Under the pieces are notes generated by a model, which worked only from the letters and a program-made list of their open reading frames with translations, was not told the origin of the DNA and did no database searches. Shown piece after piece: positions 11,301 to 20,582 of a stretch of 64,000 nucleotides of DNA (the first letter of the stretch is position 1; each line of letters starts with the position of its first letter). The position numbers and the translations under genes were made by a program. Source of the DNA: Saprospiraceae bacterium (GTDB taxonomy: Bacteria > Bacteroidota > Bacteroidia > Chitinophagales > Saprospiraceae); the NCBI GenBank assembly GCA_016715405.1, contig JADKAE010000010.1:239204-303203 (forward strand). The letters run 5' to 3'.

Positions 11301-14300
11301 CTGATTTCAGTGTGTACCCAGCCTGTCCCGGAGAGGCTGCCCAATTTAACGACCGATCCAGTTATTTGCCATTGGTCTCTATTGCCGCCTGGCAATGGGA
11401 TTTTGGCGATCCGGCCAGCGGCGGCGCCAATTTTTCGAGCCAGACTAATCCCACCCATGTATACAATACTGCCGGTACTTACAACGTAATATTAACCGTA
11501 ACCAGCACCTCGGGATGCCTGGCGACGATTGTTAAAACCGTAGAGGTCTTTAGTCCGCCGGTAATCAGCTTTGTACCTCCGGCAGAAAACTGCGAGGGCA
11601 CACCGCTTGAATTCCAGGCCAACGTGCCGGCCGACATCGCTTCGTTAACCTGGGATTTTGGCGATCCCTTCAGCGGAGACGCAAATACTTCCACGCTGGT
11701 AAATACTTATCACGCTTACGAAAGTTCGTTTATCTATATCGTTCAGCTCAGCGCAGAAGATATTCAGGGCTGTACAGCCGTCTTCGACCAGCCTGTCACG
11801 GTAACTGCAAATAACTTGTCGGGCAATATCGGCATAACGCCAGGAAGTGTATTCTGCGAGGGCGATTCGGTGACGCTCACGGCGCCTGCCGGCGGGGTGA
11901 GCTGGTCGTGGAGCGGTGGCGCGTCGACGGCTGTGCTATTAGCCGATTCGCCTGGCGCCTACCGGGTTACTGTTACCGATTCACAGGGTTGTGAATATAG
12001 CCCCAACCCCGTGAATCTGCAGGTTATACCCGCGCCTTATTCGGATATCAGGGCATACGAACTCGATGAATTTGGCCAGCCGGTGGCCTATTACTACGAT
12101 ACCCTGGAGGTCTGCTACGGCGAACCTGTGTACCTGGAAGCGATCAGCGCAGGAATAGGTTATGCTTACCAGTGGTCTACAGGGGAAAGTGGGCAAGTAG
12201 TGGAGTATTCAGAAGACCGAGGAAATTTGCTGGCCGTAGGCCAACACGACATTTCATTAACAGTAACTAGCCAGATCAATGGTTGTGGTATAACCATCGG
12301 CCCGTTTGTGATCAACGTGCACCCCAATCCTGCCGTTGTGCAAATCAGTACCCAGCCCACCGGACTTTTGTGCGAAAGTACACCCATTACTTTTTCAGTT
12401 GATACGCCGGAAGCAGGCGTCAATTATTTCTGGAATACGGGGCAAACCGGCCCGAGTATCGTCAACACTATTGCTGGGGATTATTTTGCGGTAGCTGTCA
12501 ATACGTTTGGATGCCGGGCGCAAAGTAATACGATTAATGTACTGGAAGGGCCCAACGTCAGACAAGCACCTTCAGGATGTCATACCCGCTGTTTGCCTGA
12601 TACCATTTGCGTGCCGCCGATTACGGGCGCCGTGAGTTATCAGTGGTATCTGGATGGCAACGCCATTCCCGGTCCGGATGGAACGATGCTCAACCTGGCG
12701 CCTACGCAAAGCGGCAATTATACACTTGAGGTAACGGATGCGATAGGCTGCAAGCTAACTTCAGCCGACTTGAACCTCGATCTCTTTCCGGGTTATGGCA
12801 CTATCAGCGGCTCGGTTTATGTGGATGTAAACGACAACGGCGTCATCGACCCGAGCGATACCCTTTACAATGGAGGAGGCGTCTTTATTACCGATGCTTC
12901 TGCGCAAATTGATACGATCATACTGGCTAACGGCGGCACCTATATTTGGGTCAATGCGCCGGCCAATGACTATACCCTTGTTTTCGATACCTTGTCTTTG
13001 CCTCCTGGCTATCAGGCTATATACGTGCAGGTAGACTCCTCGCTGGTGGGTTGTGCCGATAGTATGCAAGTGGATTGGCTGCTCAAGCTTTGCCCAACCC
13101 TAATCAGCACTACCGACCTGAGTTTTTGCCAGGGAGAAACGATAGACTATGCGGGGCAAACCTACTCTGCAGATACCATGTTTACCATTCTGCATCAAGC
13201 GCTAACGGGTTGCGATTCGCTCGAAAATGTGGCGATTTCTATGTTGCCCACACAAACGCTCATCATAGATATGAGTACTTGCCCGGGTGTGCCTGTGACG
13301 TATGATGGCATGATGCTAAACGCGGGAGATCAGCAGGATTTTATCTATACCAACCAATACGGTTGTGATTCCATCATATCAGTGGGCGTTTTGGCCTTGC
13401 CTACTGATGCGTCGAGTTTATCCCTGCAAACCTGTCCTGGCACAACGGTCAATTATAATGGCGCCGACCTGAATGTAGGCGACCAAATGCCATTTACACT
13501 GACCAACAGCTTTGGCTGTGATTCAGTGGTCACCGTTACCGTGACGGCATTGCCAACGAGTGCCACAAACTTGTCCTTGCAAACCTGCCCGGGCGAACCG
13601 ATTACCTACAACGGCTCGACTTTACAAGTGGGCGAGCAAATGGATTTTACGTTTACTAATAGTGCGGGCTGCGATTCGGTAGTGATGGTGACCGTCTCCG
13701 CATTGCCCACCAGCACAGGTAGTGCACAGTTGCAGGCTTGTACCGGATCTATAGCCACTTACAACGGGGTGGATTTATTGCCTGGTAGCCAGACCGATTT
13801 TGTGCTGGCCAACAGTGTGGGTTGCGATTCGATAGTAACAGTTTCCGTATTGGAAATTTTCCCAGACACCTCCGATCTGCAGCTTACTACTTGTCCCGGC
13901 GAACCTATTATATACGAAGGTACATCTCTTCAGGCCGGCGAAATGGCCGAATTTGTATTTGGCAACCAGGCCGGCTGCGATTCCATTGTAAGGGTGAGCG
14001 TAAATGCTTTGATCACAGATACTACTCAGGTTTCTCTTCAAGCCTGCGAGGGCACGGCTATCGATTTTAATGGGATCACGATCAGTGCAGGCGATACGCA
14101 GGAGGTTATTCTTACCGATCAGCAGGGTTGCGATTCGGTGATAATAGTGAGTGTATTAGCGTTGCCGGCGCCGACTTTCAGCCTCTCGGTTACAGCCAGT
14201 TGTCCCAACAACGGTACAGGTACCATTCGGGTGGCTAATGTGACAGGCAATGGTCCCTTCGAATACGCTATTGACGGGAATACCTTCCAAACCGGCGCCG

Positions 14301-14920
14301 ATTTTGCAGGCGTAGAAGCCGGTGATTACCTGGTGGTGGTGCAAGACGCCAACGGCTGTACTTCTGAAAACACCATTGACGTGCCCACGCTGGAATCGCT
14401 GACTCTCAGCGCTGAGGAATTCACCCTGCCCTGCAACGAATTGCAAATCGATATCAGCGTCAATATCTTATCGGGTCTGTTGGGGCAAATCGACTATCTC
14501 TGGGATAACGGCGATACTACCGCGATGCGGCGTGTCACCGCAGCGGGCACGTATGCTCTCGATGTGAGTAACGACTGTGAGACCGTCCGCCAAAATGTGG
14601 AGGTCGTACCGGAGGTCAAGGGCAAGCTCGGTATCTTCTATATTCCCAACGTATTTTCACCTAATAGCGACGGCATCAACGACTTGTTCCAGGTATTTAC
14701 CGGTGAGGGCGTACAGGTAGAGCAATTTCAGCTCAACGTATTTGACCGCTGGGGCAATATGTTGTACAGCGCTGAAGATTACACCGCAGGTTGGGACGGT
14801 GATTACAGGAGTAAGGCTATGAATCCGGGCGTATACGTGTGGCATTTGAAAGCCGTAGTATTCCGCTGCGGGCAGTTGGTCGGCTTTGAGGATATGGGGG
14901 ATGTGACGATTGTGAGGTAA
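8324..14920 (+). CDS. Giant PKD/SprB-like surface adhesin with gliding-motility (CHU_C) C-terminal domain
   Basis: 2198 residues, intact frame. A signal peptide (MRIVTACLFVFTFFYQLQVAAQ) is followed by many Ig/PKD-like modules. Clear PKD motifs are YLWDFGDFSTSN, WQWDFGDPASGG and LTWDFGDPFSGD. Several SprB-like units carry GxYTVEVTDANGC. A poly-Gly linker lies near residue 885. A Ca-binding-like loop DVNDNGVIDPSD is present. Seven tandem 51-residue repeats follow (separate entry), then the type B T9SS/gliding C-terminal domain (FYIPNVFSPNSDGINDLF ... FDRWGNMLY ... NPGVYVWHLKA). The family is exported by T9SS and used for adhesion or gliding. It is converging with, and ends 3 bases from, the following membrane-protein gene. 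Confidence 0.9.
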   Translation: MRIVTACLFVFTFFYQLQVAAQNPPLMVITGPTAVCAGSCATYTVTITGGGGPANVHVIWFLSNGEQYITQGFTQEICFDVPGAYTVNAIIESIDLTYQASLTVYVTDEAPVPELLFSDAPACAHTDPPDSLGCDRLCAQTTVTYTLSYPLLSPPFPGINFLYADFSNVADVQYVGDQVRITWANPGIGELVAAYTFENAGGTTPQCTSFFYLCAEVLAPPLAGFTTSPAASNDTIRICKGEDIQFNNTTTNADTYLWDFGDFSTSNVASPLHAYNQPGTYNVVMIASSDCNCADTAYAVVVVEDTDQPPITCNGAVCPGATVTYTTSAVCASYDWTVSPNGAVIDGGGTTDEYITITWNSGYIGEVELAVTNCVGGGPCLRPTTIEVPILSDDVLIAGPAKACPGSDVLYSVPAYDGADIVWSVSAYGTIIAGQSTNEVLVNWAENTPFDEPQWIAVEIDHCYLGCGGADTLEVNVKPAFRVTGAVEACPGSTSNHNARSFLNNDPVVSSWEVQDASGNIAWTSGASAATATVPWNVAAGQYLVVAFPDTPGDYCIDSAFVRVAVPDVTPPIDSIVGPVQICTNQPYTYEVATSFPTNNFTWQVVNGGATSTRTGRRISVTWTSPNNNSLSVVQTTAQGCVSTPVLLNIQQVQAPPITGDNDVCLESTGQYSTQILPQMQYEWRITPTDAGTIITDPTATQIDVLWHKTGAATVILEVCNQTTTYNVNVRALPTPSVVHPASLCDNVSAQVQTSAAFSAYVWRDGDGSVVSNNTMPSFGPGYYQVIVTDAFGCVGEETFQIDNLPAPGVRISTPGVRCLNFGPATLYTIGNQTSSSYELYRDGMALGVNAGSYVASVAGIYTVEVTDANGCVSTSNALEVYGNCGGGGGGGGLPGGGDACDPAIITPFDIIPGSPCNDRSYQITSPLFVPGSAFWNFDDPESGANNSSMLDNPNHLYATAGFHEVVLIADYNVGGNIVSCGTLRIDTVALAADFSVYPACPGEAAQFNDRSSYLPLVSIAAWQWDFGDPASGGANFSSQTNPTHVYNTAGTYNVILTVTSTSGCLATIVKTVEVFSPPVISFVPPAENCEGTPLEFQANVPADIASLTWDFGDPFSGDANTSTLVNTYHAYESSFIYIVQLSAEDIQGCTAVFDQPVTVTANNLSGNIGITPGSVFCEGDSVTLTAPAGGVSWSWSGGASTAVLLADSPGAYRVTVTDSQGCEYSPNPVNLQVIPAPYSDIRAYELDEFGQPVAYYYDTLEVCYGEPVYLEAISAGIGYAYQWSTGESGQVVEYSEDRGNLLAVGQHDISLTVTSQINGCGITIGPFVINVHPNPAVVQISTQPTGLLCESTPITFSVDTPEAGVNYFWNTGQTGPSIVNTIAGDYFAVAVNTFGCRAQSNTINVLEGPNVRQAPSGCHTRCLPDTICVPPITGAVSYQWYLDGNAIPGPDGTMLNLAPTQSGNYTLEVTDAIGCKLTSADLNLDLFPGYGTISGSVYVDVNDNGVIDPSDTLYNGGGVFITDASAQIDTIILANGGTYIWVNAPANDYTLVFDTLSLPPGYQAIYVQVDSSLVGCADSMQVDWLLKLCPTLISTTDLSFCQGETIDYAGQTYSADTMFTILHQALTGCDSLENVAISMLPTQTLIIDMSTCPGVPVTYDGMMLNAGDQQDFIYTNQYGCDSIISVGVLALPTDASSLSLQTCPGTTVNYNGADLNVGDQMPFTLTNSFGCDSVVTVTVTALPTSATNLSLQTCPGEPITYNGSTLQVGEQMDFTFTNSAGCDSVVMVTVSALPTSTGSAQLQACTGSIATYNGVDLLPGSQTDFVLANSVGCDSIVTVSVLEIFPDTSDLQLTTCPGEPIIYEGTSLQAGEMAEFVFGNQAGCDSIVRVSVNALITDTTQVSLQACEGTAIDFNGITISAGDTQEVILTDQQGCDSVIIVSVLALPAPTFSLSVTASCPNNGTGTIRVANVTGNGPFEYAIDGNTFQTGADFAGVEAGDYLVVVQDANGCTSENTIDVPTLESLTLSAEEFTLPCNELQIDISVNILSGLLGQIDYLWDNGDTTAMRRVTAAGTYALDVSNDCETVRQNVEVVPEVKGKLGIFYIPNVFSPNSDGINDLFQVFTGEGVQVEQFQLNVFDRWGNMLYSAEDYTAGWDGDYRSKAMNPGVYVWHLKAVVFRCGQLVGFEDMGDVTIVR
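13084..14167 (+). repeat. Seven 153-bp (51-residue) coding repeats in the giant adhesin
   Basis: Each unit reads approximately x(7)LQTCPGxxxxYNGxxL then xxGxQxxFxxTNxxGCDS then VVxVxVxALP. The Cys at position 11 and the GCDS Cys are present in all seven, suggesting one disulfide per unit. The first unit is the most diverged (FCQGETIDYAGQTY) and units 3 and 4 are the most alike, which points to recent duplication there. Confidence 0.85.
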
Positions 14921-14923
14921 ACC

Positions 14924-15574
14924 TTAACCCCAAATTGATAACCATATGGATTCAATTATTGCCGGCTTGATCACTGAAATATAAATGATTATGCCGAACA
15001 ATAGTACTAAACTGCCCATGGCTACCAAATAGGGGCGGTAAGGCCTTTTATTGTAGTAGGCGGTCAGCAATAAAGCCAATATTATTAAAAACTCTGCGGG
15101 CAAACTCACCGCTGGAGAAATAAACCGGCCCAGCCCCGGGTTAATGAACGGCAAGGCCGATAATATCATGTACCGGGCATGATAGGCTGTGTTTTTGCGA
15201 TTAATGATAGCCAATGAATAAAACAGTATAAACATAGATGCGTCTAATAGCGTTGCTCCGAATAGATCGGGCGCCTTGTGCTTGAGTTGCCCCTGATTGG
15301 CCATCAAGGCAAAACCGATGACAATAAGGGGCGCCAATAGGTACGACAAACGCCCTATTTTTCGGTGTATGTCTATGCGACCGCTTTTAGCAAGTGATGC
15401 CTGCGCAATGAGCATAGCAAACCAGCATAAAATGGTAAATACATGGAAGTGAACAATCCAGGTAGTTTCCTTAAACTGGGGGAATAAGCCGAAATACGTT
15501 TTATAAAATCCCAGAATGCTGATAACTATCAGACCAAGGACCATCCAAACAATGAGTCGAAAATACTTCTCCAT
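14924..15574 (-). CDS. Six-helix integral membrane protein, DUF2306-like
   Basis: 216 residues with about six hydrophobic segments (for example LIVWMVLGLIVISILGFY, FTILCWFAMLIAQASL, FLIILALLLTAYY). The HRKIGRLSYLLAPLIVIGFAL segment, with a His-Arg-x-x-Gly turn before a helix, resembles DUF2306-type membrane proteins, which may bind haem or quinone; this match is tentative. It starts 27 bases downstream of the AraC-type regulator on the same strand and is probably its operon partner. No export signal apart from the first helix. Confidence 0.6.
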   Translation of the reverse strand: MEKYFRLIVWMVLGLIVISILGFYKTYFGLFPQFKETTWIVHFHVFTILCWFAMLIAQASLAKSGRIDIHRKIGRLSYLLAPLIVIGFALMANQGQLKHKAPDLFGATLLDASMFILFYSLAIINRKNTAYHARYMILSALPFINPGLGRFISPAVSLPAEFLIILALLLTAYYNKRPYRPYLVAMGSLVLLFGIIIYISVIKPAIIESIWLSIWG

Positions 15575-15601
15575 AGCGGTTTTCTCTTTTTTGGAGCAAA
15601 A

Positions 15602-16376
15602 CTACCACGGGTCGGAGGCAATTGTTTTGGAAAAATCCGACAAAATGAGGGTGGAGGGTGTGGTACCGGTATATCGTTTGAAATCGTTGGTCAGGTGGGC
15701 ATGGTCGTAATATCCGCATTCCCAGGCGATATCCGACAAGCTCCGATTAGACCGGTTTAATTGTATCTTTTCAAAGGCATTTTTGAACCGCGTCAGATTC
15801 ATAAATTCCTTGGGGGAAATACCTATATGTTGATTGAATTGCCTTTCCAGTTGCCGTGCAGTCGTATAATGTCTTTTTGCCAGTACCTCAATTTTAAACT
15901 GGTGGCCATGCTGTTCGATGTCAGCAACCACGCTCATAATAGAAGACCTGGGATGAGACAAGCGGTCCAGATAAAATTGATCCACGTAAGGAATAAAGTA
16001 TTGAATGGTCTTTTTTATGTCAGGGAATAGTTTTTGATCGAATTCCAGGACTTGGTTGGCGGAGTTATTGAGCGAATCCCATTTGTAGAAATAAGTAAAT
16101 GCTCCCGGTTTAAACTGTATGCCAAACAATCGACTTTCCCCTTGCAGCACCTGCTCATCCGGCCTCAACGTAGTACCCACAAAAAAATACCTTCATGGCT
16201 GATTTGTTTGTCGAAATGTATGGATCGGATGTTTTCCCCCAAGTTGATAACCAGGTTAATGCATCCGTCGGGCACCAGGGTGATAATTTCTTTTGTACCC
16301 GGAATCCGGTGAGAAGCCAATACTTTTCAATATAGGGTCGTAAAGAAATAGCTGGGGAAAAGGTAAGAAAAGGCAT
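15602..16376 (-). CDS. AraC family transcriptional regulator (two frameshifts)
   Basis: About 258 residues when two indels are undone. The C-terminal AraC DNA-binding domain is clear: ARQLERQFNQHIGISPKEF, FKNAFEKIQL, LSDIAWECGYYDHAHLTNDF, FKRYTGTTPS. The N-terminal part starts at 16376 with MPFLTFSPAISLRPYIEKYW, then shifts frame near 16310 into TKEIITLVPDGCINLVINLG. It shifts again in the seven-A run at 16181-16187 into VGTTLRPDEQVLQG. The PDGCxNLVxNLG core is the usual DUF6597-like sensor region of such AraC proteins. It lies immediately upstream of the membrane protein at 14924-15574, which it may control. Confidence 0.8.
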
Positions 16377-16568
16377 AACTGTAAATTTATCAACAAACCG
16401 ACTACAACATATCAAACATGTTTCTCAATGTTTCATGTTAGGTTTTATTAAGTGATGAAAATATTGATCTCACCAAAGATAGATGTATTCACGAAAGGAA
16501 TCAAGGGGAGCATGTTCAGCTCGTTTGAATGTAAAAAAAGAGCGGGATGAGTATTGTGACAGATAAGC

Positions 16569-17120
16569 CTAACTTGTCATGTTCCGTTGTGCTTGTAAAA
16601 TATGTCGCTCAATATGGTAAATTAAAAAGCGAAAAGTATCGCCAAGTCTTAATTTAATAAATTTGGTTAAGGAAATAGCGGCTTTCAATTTGGTCAGGTC
16701 AACCGTTCTCGATTGCTGAAGTAACGACTTCAATTTTTCAAGTTGTTTTATAAATCGCTCAATAGTGAGAATTGACAATTCTGAATTTGACGGATTTTTA
16801 TCTTTAGGGCTTTTCATTTTTGTTATTTTACCGTTATTAGCTTTCATCAGGTTGGCAAAATAATTTCCAAGAATCCCACTTTTGAAAATCAAATTATTAC
16901 TTTTTGTCGTACTTTTTAATAGTTGATTTTCAATTTCCGGAAGGTAAAAATCGCCATAGAGATTAAGATGCTCAATGCATTCTAAAATGCTCCACTCTTC
17001 GGAAGTTTTTTTAAAGTTCAATTCACGAAGTGGTAGTTTTTTGAACGTATTGGCTGATTCTATCGCCTTTTCTGTCAGGGCCAGTAGTTCGTCGATTAAC
17101 AGGTCTTGTCTGATTTGCAT
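16569..17120 (-). CDS. DinB-like superfamily protein
   Basis: 183 residues. A four-helix bundle of the DinB/YfiT type: ALTEKAIESANTFKKLPLRE, then EEWSILECIEHLNLYGDFY, which contains the first metal-ligand His of the WSxxExxxHL motif. The C-terminal helix RFLIYHIERHILQAQR carries the paired His ligands (H..RH). Family members are metal-dependent transferases or detoxification proteins of mostly unknown substrate. Base composition is more AT-rich than its neighbours (many Lys/Ile/Asn codons), so recent acquisition is possible. Confidence 0.75.
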   Translation of the reverse strand: MQIRQDLLIDELLALTEKAIESANTFKKLPLRELNFKKTSEEWSILECIEHLNLYGDFYLPEIENQLLKSTTKSNNLIFKSGILGNYFANLMKANNGKITKMKSPKDKNPSNSELSILTIERFIKQLEKLKSLLQQSRTVDLTKLKAAISLTKFIKLRLGDTFRFLIYHIERHILQAQRNMTS

Positions 17121-17177
17121 GTGTGTTGAATTTTATGCAAAGATCAGCCTCCTTGTTTTTCGCGGCATTGATTGAAA

Positions 17178-17717
17178 TCAAGAATTTCGGATGCGGCTCA
17201 AAGTTTCGGGTTTCATTCTCAGATAGGAAGCGATGTATTTTAGCGGGACGTGTTGAAAAAGAAGGGGGCTTCTGTCCAATACCCTTTGTAATCGTTCGGT
17301 TGGCGAAGTAATCAACAGGTCAATTTCGCGATCGATTTGCTGCGTAATCAGTTGCTCAAGTAAAGAAATATATTGCCTTTGACTTTCTTCGTCTTCATGT
17401 ACGAGCTGCGATAGTTTATCTTTTGATATAGCCTTTACTGTGGTCTTGCGAATAGCTTGAATATAAAATTCAGAGGGTTTTGCGGTAATAAATGAGGACA
17501 AGGAGTTGATAAATGAGCCGTCATACCCCAGCCTGATGATATATTCTTCGTATTCCGACAAATAAAACACCCTTACTGCTCCTGATTTAATGTAGTAGAG
17601 ATTTCTCTCGATTTCGCCTTCTCTTATCAGAAAATCGCCTTTTTGAACAACCTTTTCTACGGCTGCTTTTTCGAAAGAGGCCAGTAATTTTTGGGTGAAG
17701 GTTATTTCTTTTGACAT
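17178..17717 (-). CDS. Crp/Fnr family transcriptional regulator
   Basis: About 179 residues from the ATG at 17717 (MSKEITFTQKLLASF); an in-frame upstream extension reads through a pyrimidine-rich repeat and is unlikely. The cNMP-binding beta roll is visible (KGDFLIREGEIERNLYYIKSG, VRVFYLSEYEEYIIRLGYDG). A dimerisation helix follows, then a helix-turn-helix (HVPLKYIASYLRMKPETLSRI) in which YIASYLRMKPETLSRIR matches the recognition helix. Effector residues for cAMP are not clearly conserved. The window also encodes an adenylate cyclase domain (55748-60810), but a link is only speculative. Confidence 0.85.
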   Translation of the reverse strand: MSKEITFTQKLLASFEKAAVEKVVQKGDFLIREGEIERNLYYIKSGAVRVFYLSEYEEYIIRLGYDGSFINSLSSFITAKPSEFYIQAIRKTTVKAISKDKLSQLVHEDEESQRQYISLLEQLITQQIDREIDLLITSPTERLQRVLDRSPLLFQHVPLKYIASYLRMKPETLSRIRNS

Positions 17718-17737
17718 CCTAAGTACTGAATTTGTTG

Positions 17738-17785
17738 AAATCCATTTTTCCCTCCCTCTCTCCCTCTCACACTCCCTCTCTCCCA
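17738..17785. repeat. Pyrimidine-rich TCCCTC tandem repeat
   Basis: Short direct repeats of CCCTCTC/TCCCTC type fill the spacer between the esterase stop at 17793 and the crp-like start at 17717. It is one of four spacers in the window filled by 6-8 bp tandem units. Confidence 0.6.
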
Positions 17786-17792
17786 TCCCCGC

Positions 17793-18560
17793 CTACTCCC
17801 CCAACTGCTCCCGCAAAATCCCCAGCAACGCTTCCGGCTGCTCAGCATGCACCCAATGCCCGGCATTAGGTACCGTTACCAATGCAGCCTGGGGAAACAA
17901 CCGGAGAATCTCTGCCATATCCTCGTCGAGGATGTAGGGCGAACGTTCGCCGCGGACGAATAGGGTGGGGCCTTCGAAGGGATCGGCGCCGGTGACGGCG
18001 GCTAAGATGTCAGGATACTGGCGGTAGAGGGCTTTCAGGTTCATTTTCCATTCGAATCGGCCGTCGGTATCGCGGGAGAGGTTTTTGAGCAGGAATTGCA
18101 GCGTGCTCTGCTCGGGGATGCGTCGCTTGAGCAGGACTTCAGCCTGTTGCCGGCTGTCGATGGCCTGCAAGTCGAGGGAAGTCAGGGCGGAGAAAATCTC
18201 TTCGTGGCCGCCGGGGTAGGCTTTGGGGGCTATGTCGACCACGACGAGCTTGTCGACCATATCGTTGTGTTCGAGGGCAAACTGCATGGCGGTTTTGCCA
18301 CCCATGGAGTGGCCTATGAGGTGGGCTTTGTAGATCCAGTGCGACTCCATGAAATGGCGCAGGTCCTCGGCGAGCAGGGCAAAGTTGATATCGTCGGTGT
18401 GGGGCGAGCGGCCGTGGTTCCGCTGGTCGATGATGTATACCGTGAAGTGGTCGGCCAATTGGCGGGCGATAGTCTGCCAGTTGTCGAGGGTGCCGAAGAG
18501 GCCGTGCAGGATGATGACCGGGAAGCCCTGGCCGAAAGTCTTGTAATTGAGCTCGAGCAT
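17793..18560 (-). CDS. Alpha/beta hydrolase (YbfF-like esterase)
   Basis: 255 residues, cytoplasmic. The oxyanion-hole motif LHGLFGTLDNW is followed by DQRNHGRSPH and the nucleophile elbow GHSMGGKTAM (Ser). An acidic residue lies in the GPTLFVRGERSPYI region, and the catalytic His is in NAGHWVHAEQP. The pattern matches the YbfF/acyl-esterase branch acting on small or acyl-CoA-like esters. The gene is divergent from mnmG, with 110 bases between their starts. Confidence 0.88.
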   Translation of the reverse strand: MLELNYKTFGQGFPVIILHGLFGTLDNWQTIARQLADHFTVYIIDQRNHGRSPHTDDINFALLAEDLRHFMESHWIYKAHLIGHSMGGKTAMQFALEHNDMVDKLVVVDIAPKAYPGGHEEIFSALTSLDLQAIDSRQQAEVLLKRRIPEQSTLQFLLKNLSRDTDGRFEWKMNLKALYRQYPDILAAVTGADPFEGPTLFVRGERSPYILDEDMAEILRLFPQAALVTVPNAGHWVHAEQPEALLGILREQLGE

Positions 18561-18633
18561 GTCATATCAAACACTTTTGCCGGCTGTTCGTTTATGTAGA
18601 AAGGCGGATTATCGCGGAGTGGCAATAATTTGC

Positions 18634-18641
18634 TAATTTTG
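18634..18641 (+). promoter_or_regulatory. Bacteroidota -7 element for mnmG
   Basis: TAATTTTG fits TAnnTTTG and lies 29 bases before the mnmG ATG. No convincing -33 TTTG is seen upstream. Confidence 0.45.
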
Positions 18642-18670
18642 CGCGCCAAATTATGCGAGTGCAATAGCCT

Positions 18671-20533
18671 ATGTTTCCAATTTATGACGTCATAGTAGTC
18701 GGCGCCGGCCATGCCGGTTGTGAGGCGGCGGTAGCTGCGGCCAACCTGGGCTCGAAGGTGCTGCTGGCCACGGTGAATATGCAGACGATCGCCCAGATGT
18801 CGTGCAACCCCGCTATGGGCGGCGTGGCCAAAGGACAGATCGTGCGCGAAATCGACGCGATGGGCGGCTATTCGGGCATTATAACCGACCATACAATGGT
18901 GCAGTTCCGCATGCTCAACCGCTCGAAAGGTCCGGCCATGTGGAGCCCCCGCGCGCAAAGCGACCGCATGTTGTTTGCCCGCAAATGGCGTCAGATGCTG
19001 GAAGCGCACCCTAATATCGATTTCTGGCAGGAAATGGTGATCGGACTGGTGGTCAAAGACGGCGTGGTTTGCGGCGTACGCACGGGTATGGGACTCGAAA
19101 TACCAGGCAATCGGTGGTGCTTACCAACGGTACTTTTCTGAACGGCATTATCCATATCGGCGAAAAACAATTTGGCGGCGGGCGCGCCGGAGAAAGCGCT
19201 GCGCGAGGCATCACAGAGCAACTCGTGGAGTTGGGATTCGAGGCCGGCCGTATGAAGACCGGTACACCTCCCCGTGTAGATGGACGCTCGCTGGATTACA
19301 GCCGCATGGAGGTGCAGCCCGGCGACGAGAATCCCGGCAAGTTTTCTTATACCGATACACCTGCCCTGAAGCAGCAATTGCCCTGTCATATCACGTATAC
19401 CAACGAGGAGGTGCACGCCATTCTGCGCACCGGCTTTGACTACTCGCCCATGTTTAGCGGCAGGATACAGGGCTTGGGGCCTCGCTATTGTCCCAGTATC
19501 GAAGACAAAATAGACCGCTTTGCCGACAAAGACCGGCACCAGTTGTTCGTGGAACCCGAAGGCTGGGATACCTGTGAGATCTATGTGAACGGTTTTTCAT
19601 CTTCCTTGCCCGAAGACGTACAATACAAGGCTTTGCGCAAAGTGCCGGGTTTTGAGAACGTGAAGATGTTCAGACCGGGTTATGCCATCGAATACGATTA
19701 TTTTCCACCTACCCAGCTCAAGCTGACGCTGGAAACTCATCTGGTGAAAAACCTGTTTTTCGCCGGACAGATCAACGGCACGACGGGATATGAAGAGGCC
19801 GCCTGCCAGGGTTTAATGGCCGGCATCAACGCGCACCAGGCGGTTGTTGACAAAGAGCCTTTTGTGCTCAACCGCTCTCAAGCGTATATTGGCGTATTGA
19901 TTGACGACCTGGTCAACAAAGGCACCAAAGAGCCCTACCGCATGTTCACTTCGCGGGCAGAATACCGCATCTTACTGCGGCAGGACAACGCCGATTTGCG
20001 CCTCACGCCGCTGGCTCAACAGTTGGGCGTGCGCGGCGCCGACGAGCGCATGGAACGCGTAGAGGCTAAGCTCGAAGCCTCACGGCAAATCAAGCGCTTT
20101 TGGAAGATACGAGCATCGGCCCCGACGATGTCAATGGATTTTTGCGTGACAAAGACTCTGCGGAGATCAGGCAAAAGTGAAATTGCACACCATATTGCTC
20201 CGTCCGCATATCAATACGGCAGACTTACGCCAGGCCCTGCCGGCAGTCGATGAGTTTCTTCGGGCCTACCCCGATGAGTTTATCGAGCTCGCCGAGATCA
20301 ACCTCAAATACGAGGGTTATATCCTGAAAGAGCAGGAATTGGTAGATAAAATGACCCGGTTGGAGGAAGTAAAATTGCGGGAAGATTTCGACTACCAACA
20401 GGTAAGTTCCTTGTCGATCGAGGCCCGAGAGAAGCTGGCGAGGATCAAACCGCGCACCATCGGACAAGCGAGTCGTATTAGCGGAGTTACACCTGCCGAT
20501 ATTTCCGTTTTGCTGGTGCATTTGGGGCGTTGA
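18671..20533 (+). CDS. mnmG: tRNA uridine-5-carboxymethylaminomethyl(34) synthesis enzyme MnmG (three frameshifts)
   Basis: FAD enzyme that, with MnmE, installs the cmnm5 group on U34 of tRNAs. It starts MFPIYDVIVVGAGHAGCEAA (FAD dinucleotide-binding loop GAGHAG). MSCNPAMGGVAKGQIVREI, KTGTPPRVDGRSLD, GQINGTTGYEEAACQGLMAG and FTSRAEYRILLRQDNADLRL are MnmG signatures. The C-terminal helical domain ends ASRISGVTPADISVLLVHL. The reading frame changes near 19108, in the T run at about 20097-20101 and in the A run at 20173-20176. Each is repaired by restoring one base, giving about 620 residues, the normal length. An essential-type gene with three homopolymer deletions indicates sequencing error rather than decay. 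Confidence 0.93.
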
Positions 20534-20582
20534 ATTTTGGATAAGTTGGGTATATTTGGTTCCGCAGGAATAAACACATTGG

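Noticed and set aside
13084..14167. CRISPR-like or mobile repeat array
   Set aside because: The 153-bp periodicity is in frame and coding, with diverged third positions; it is a protein repeat.
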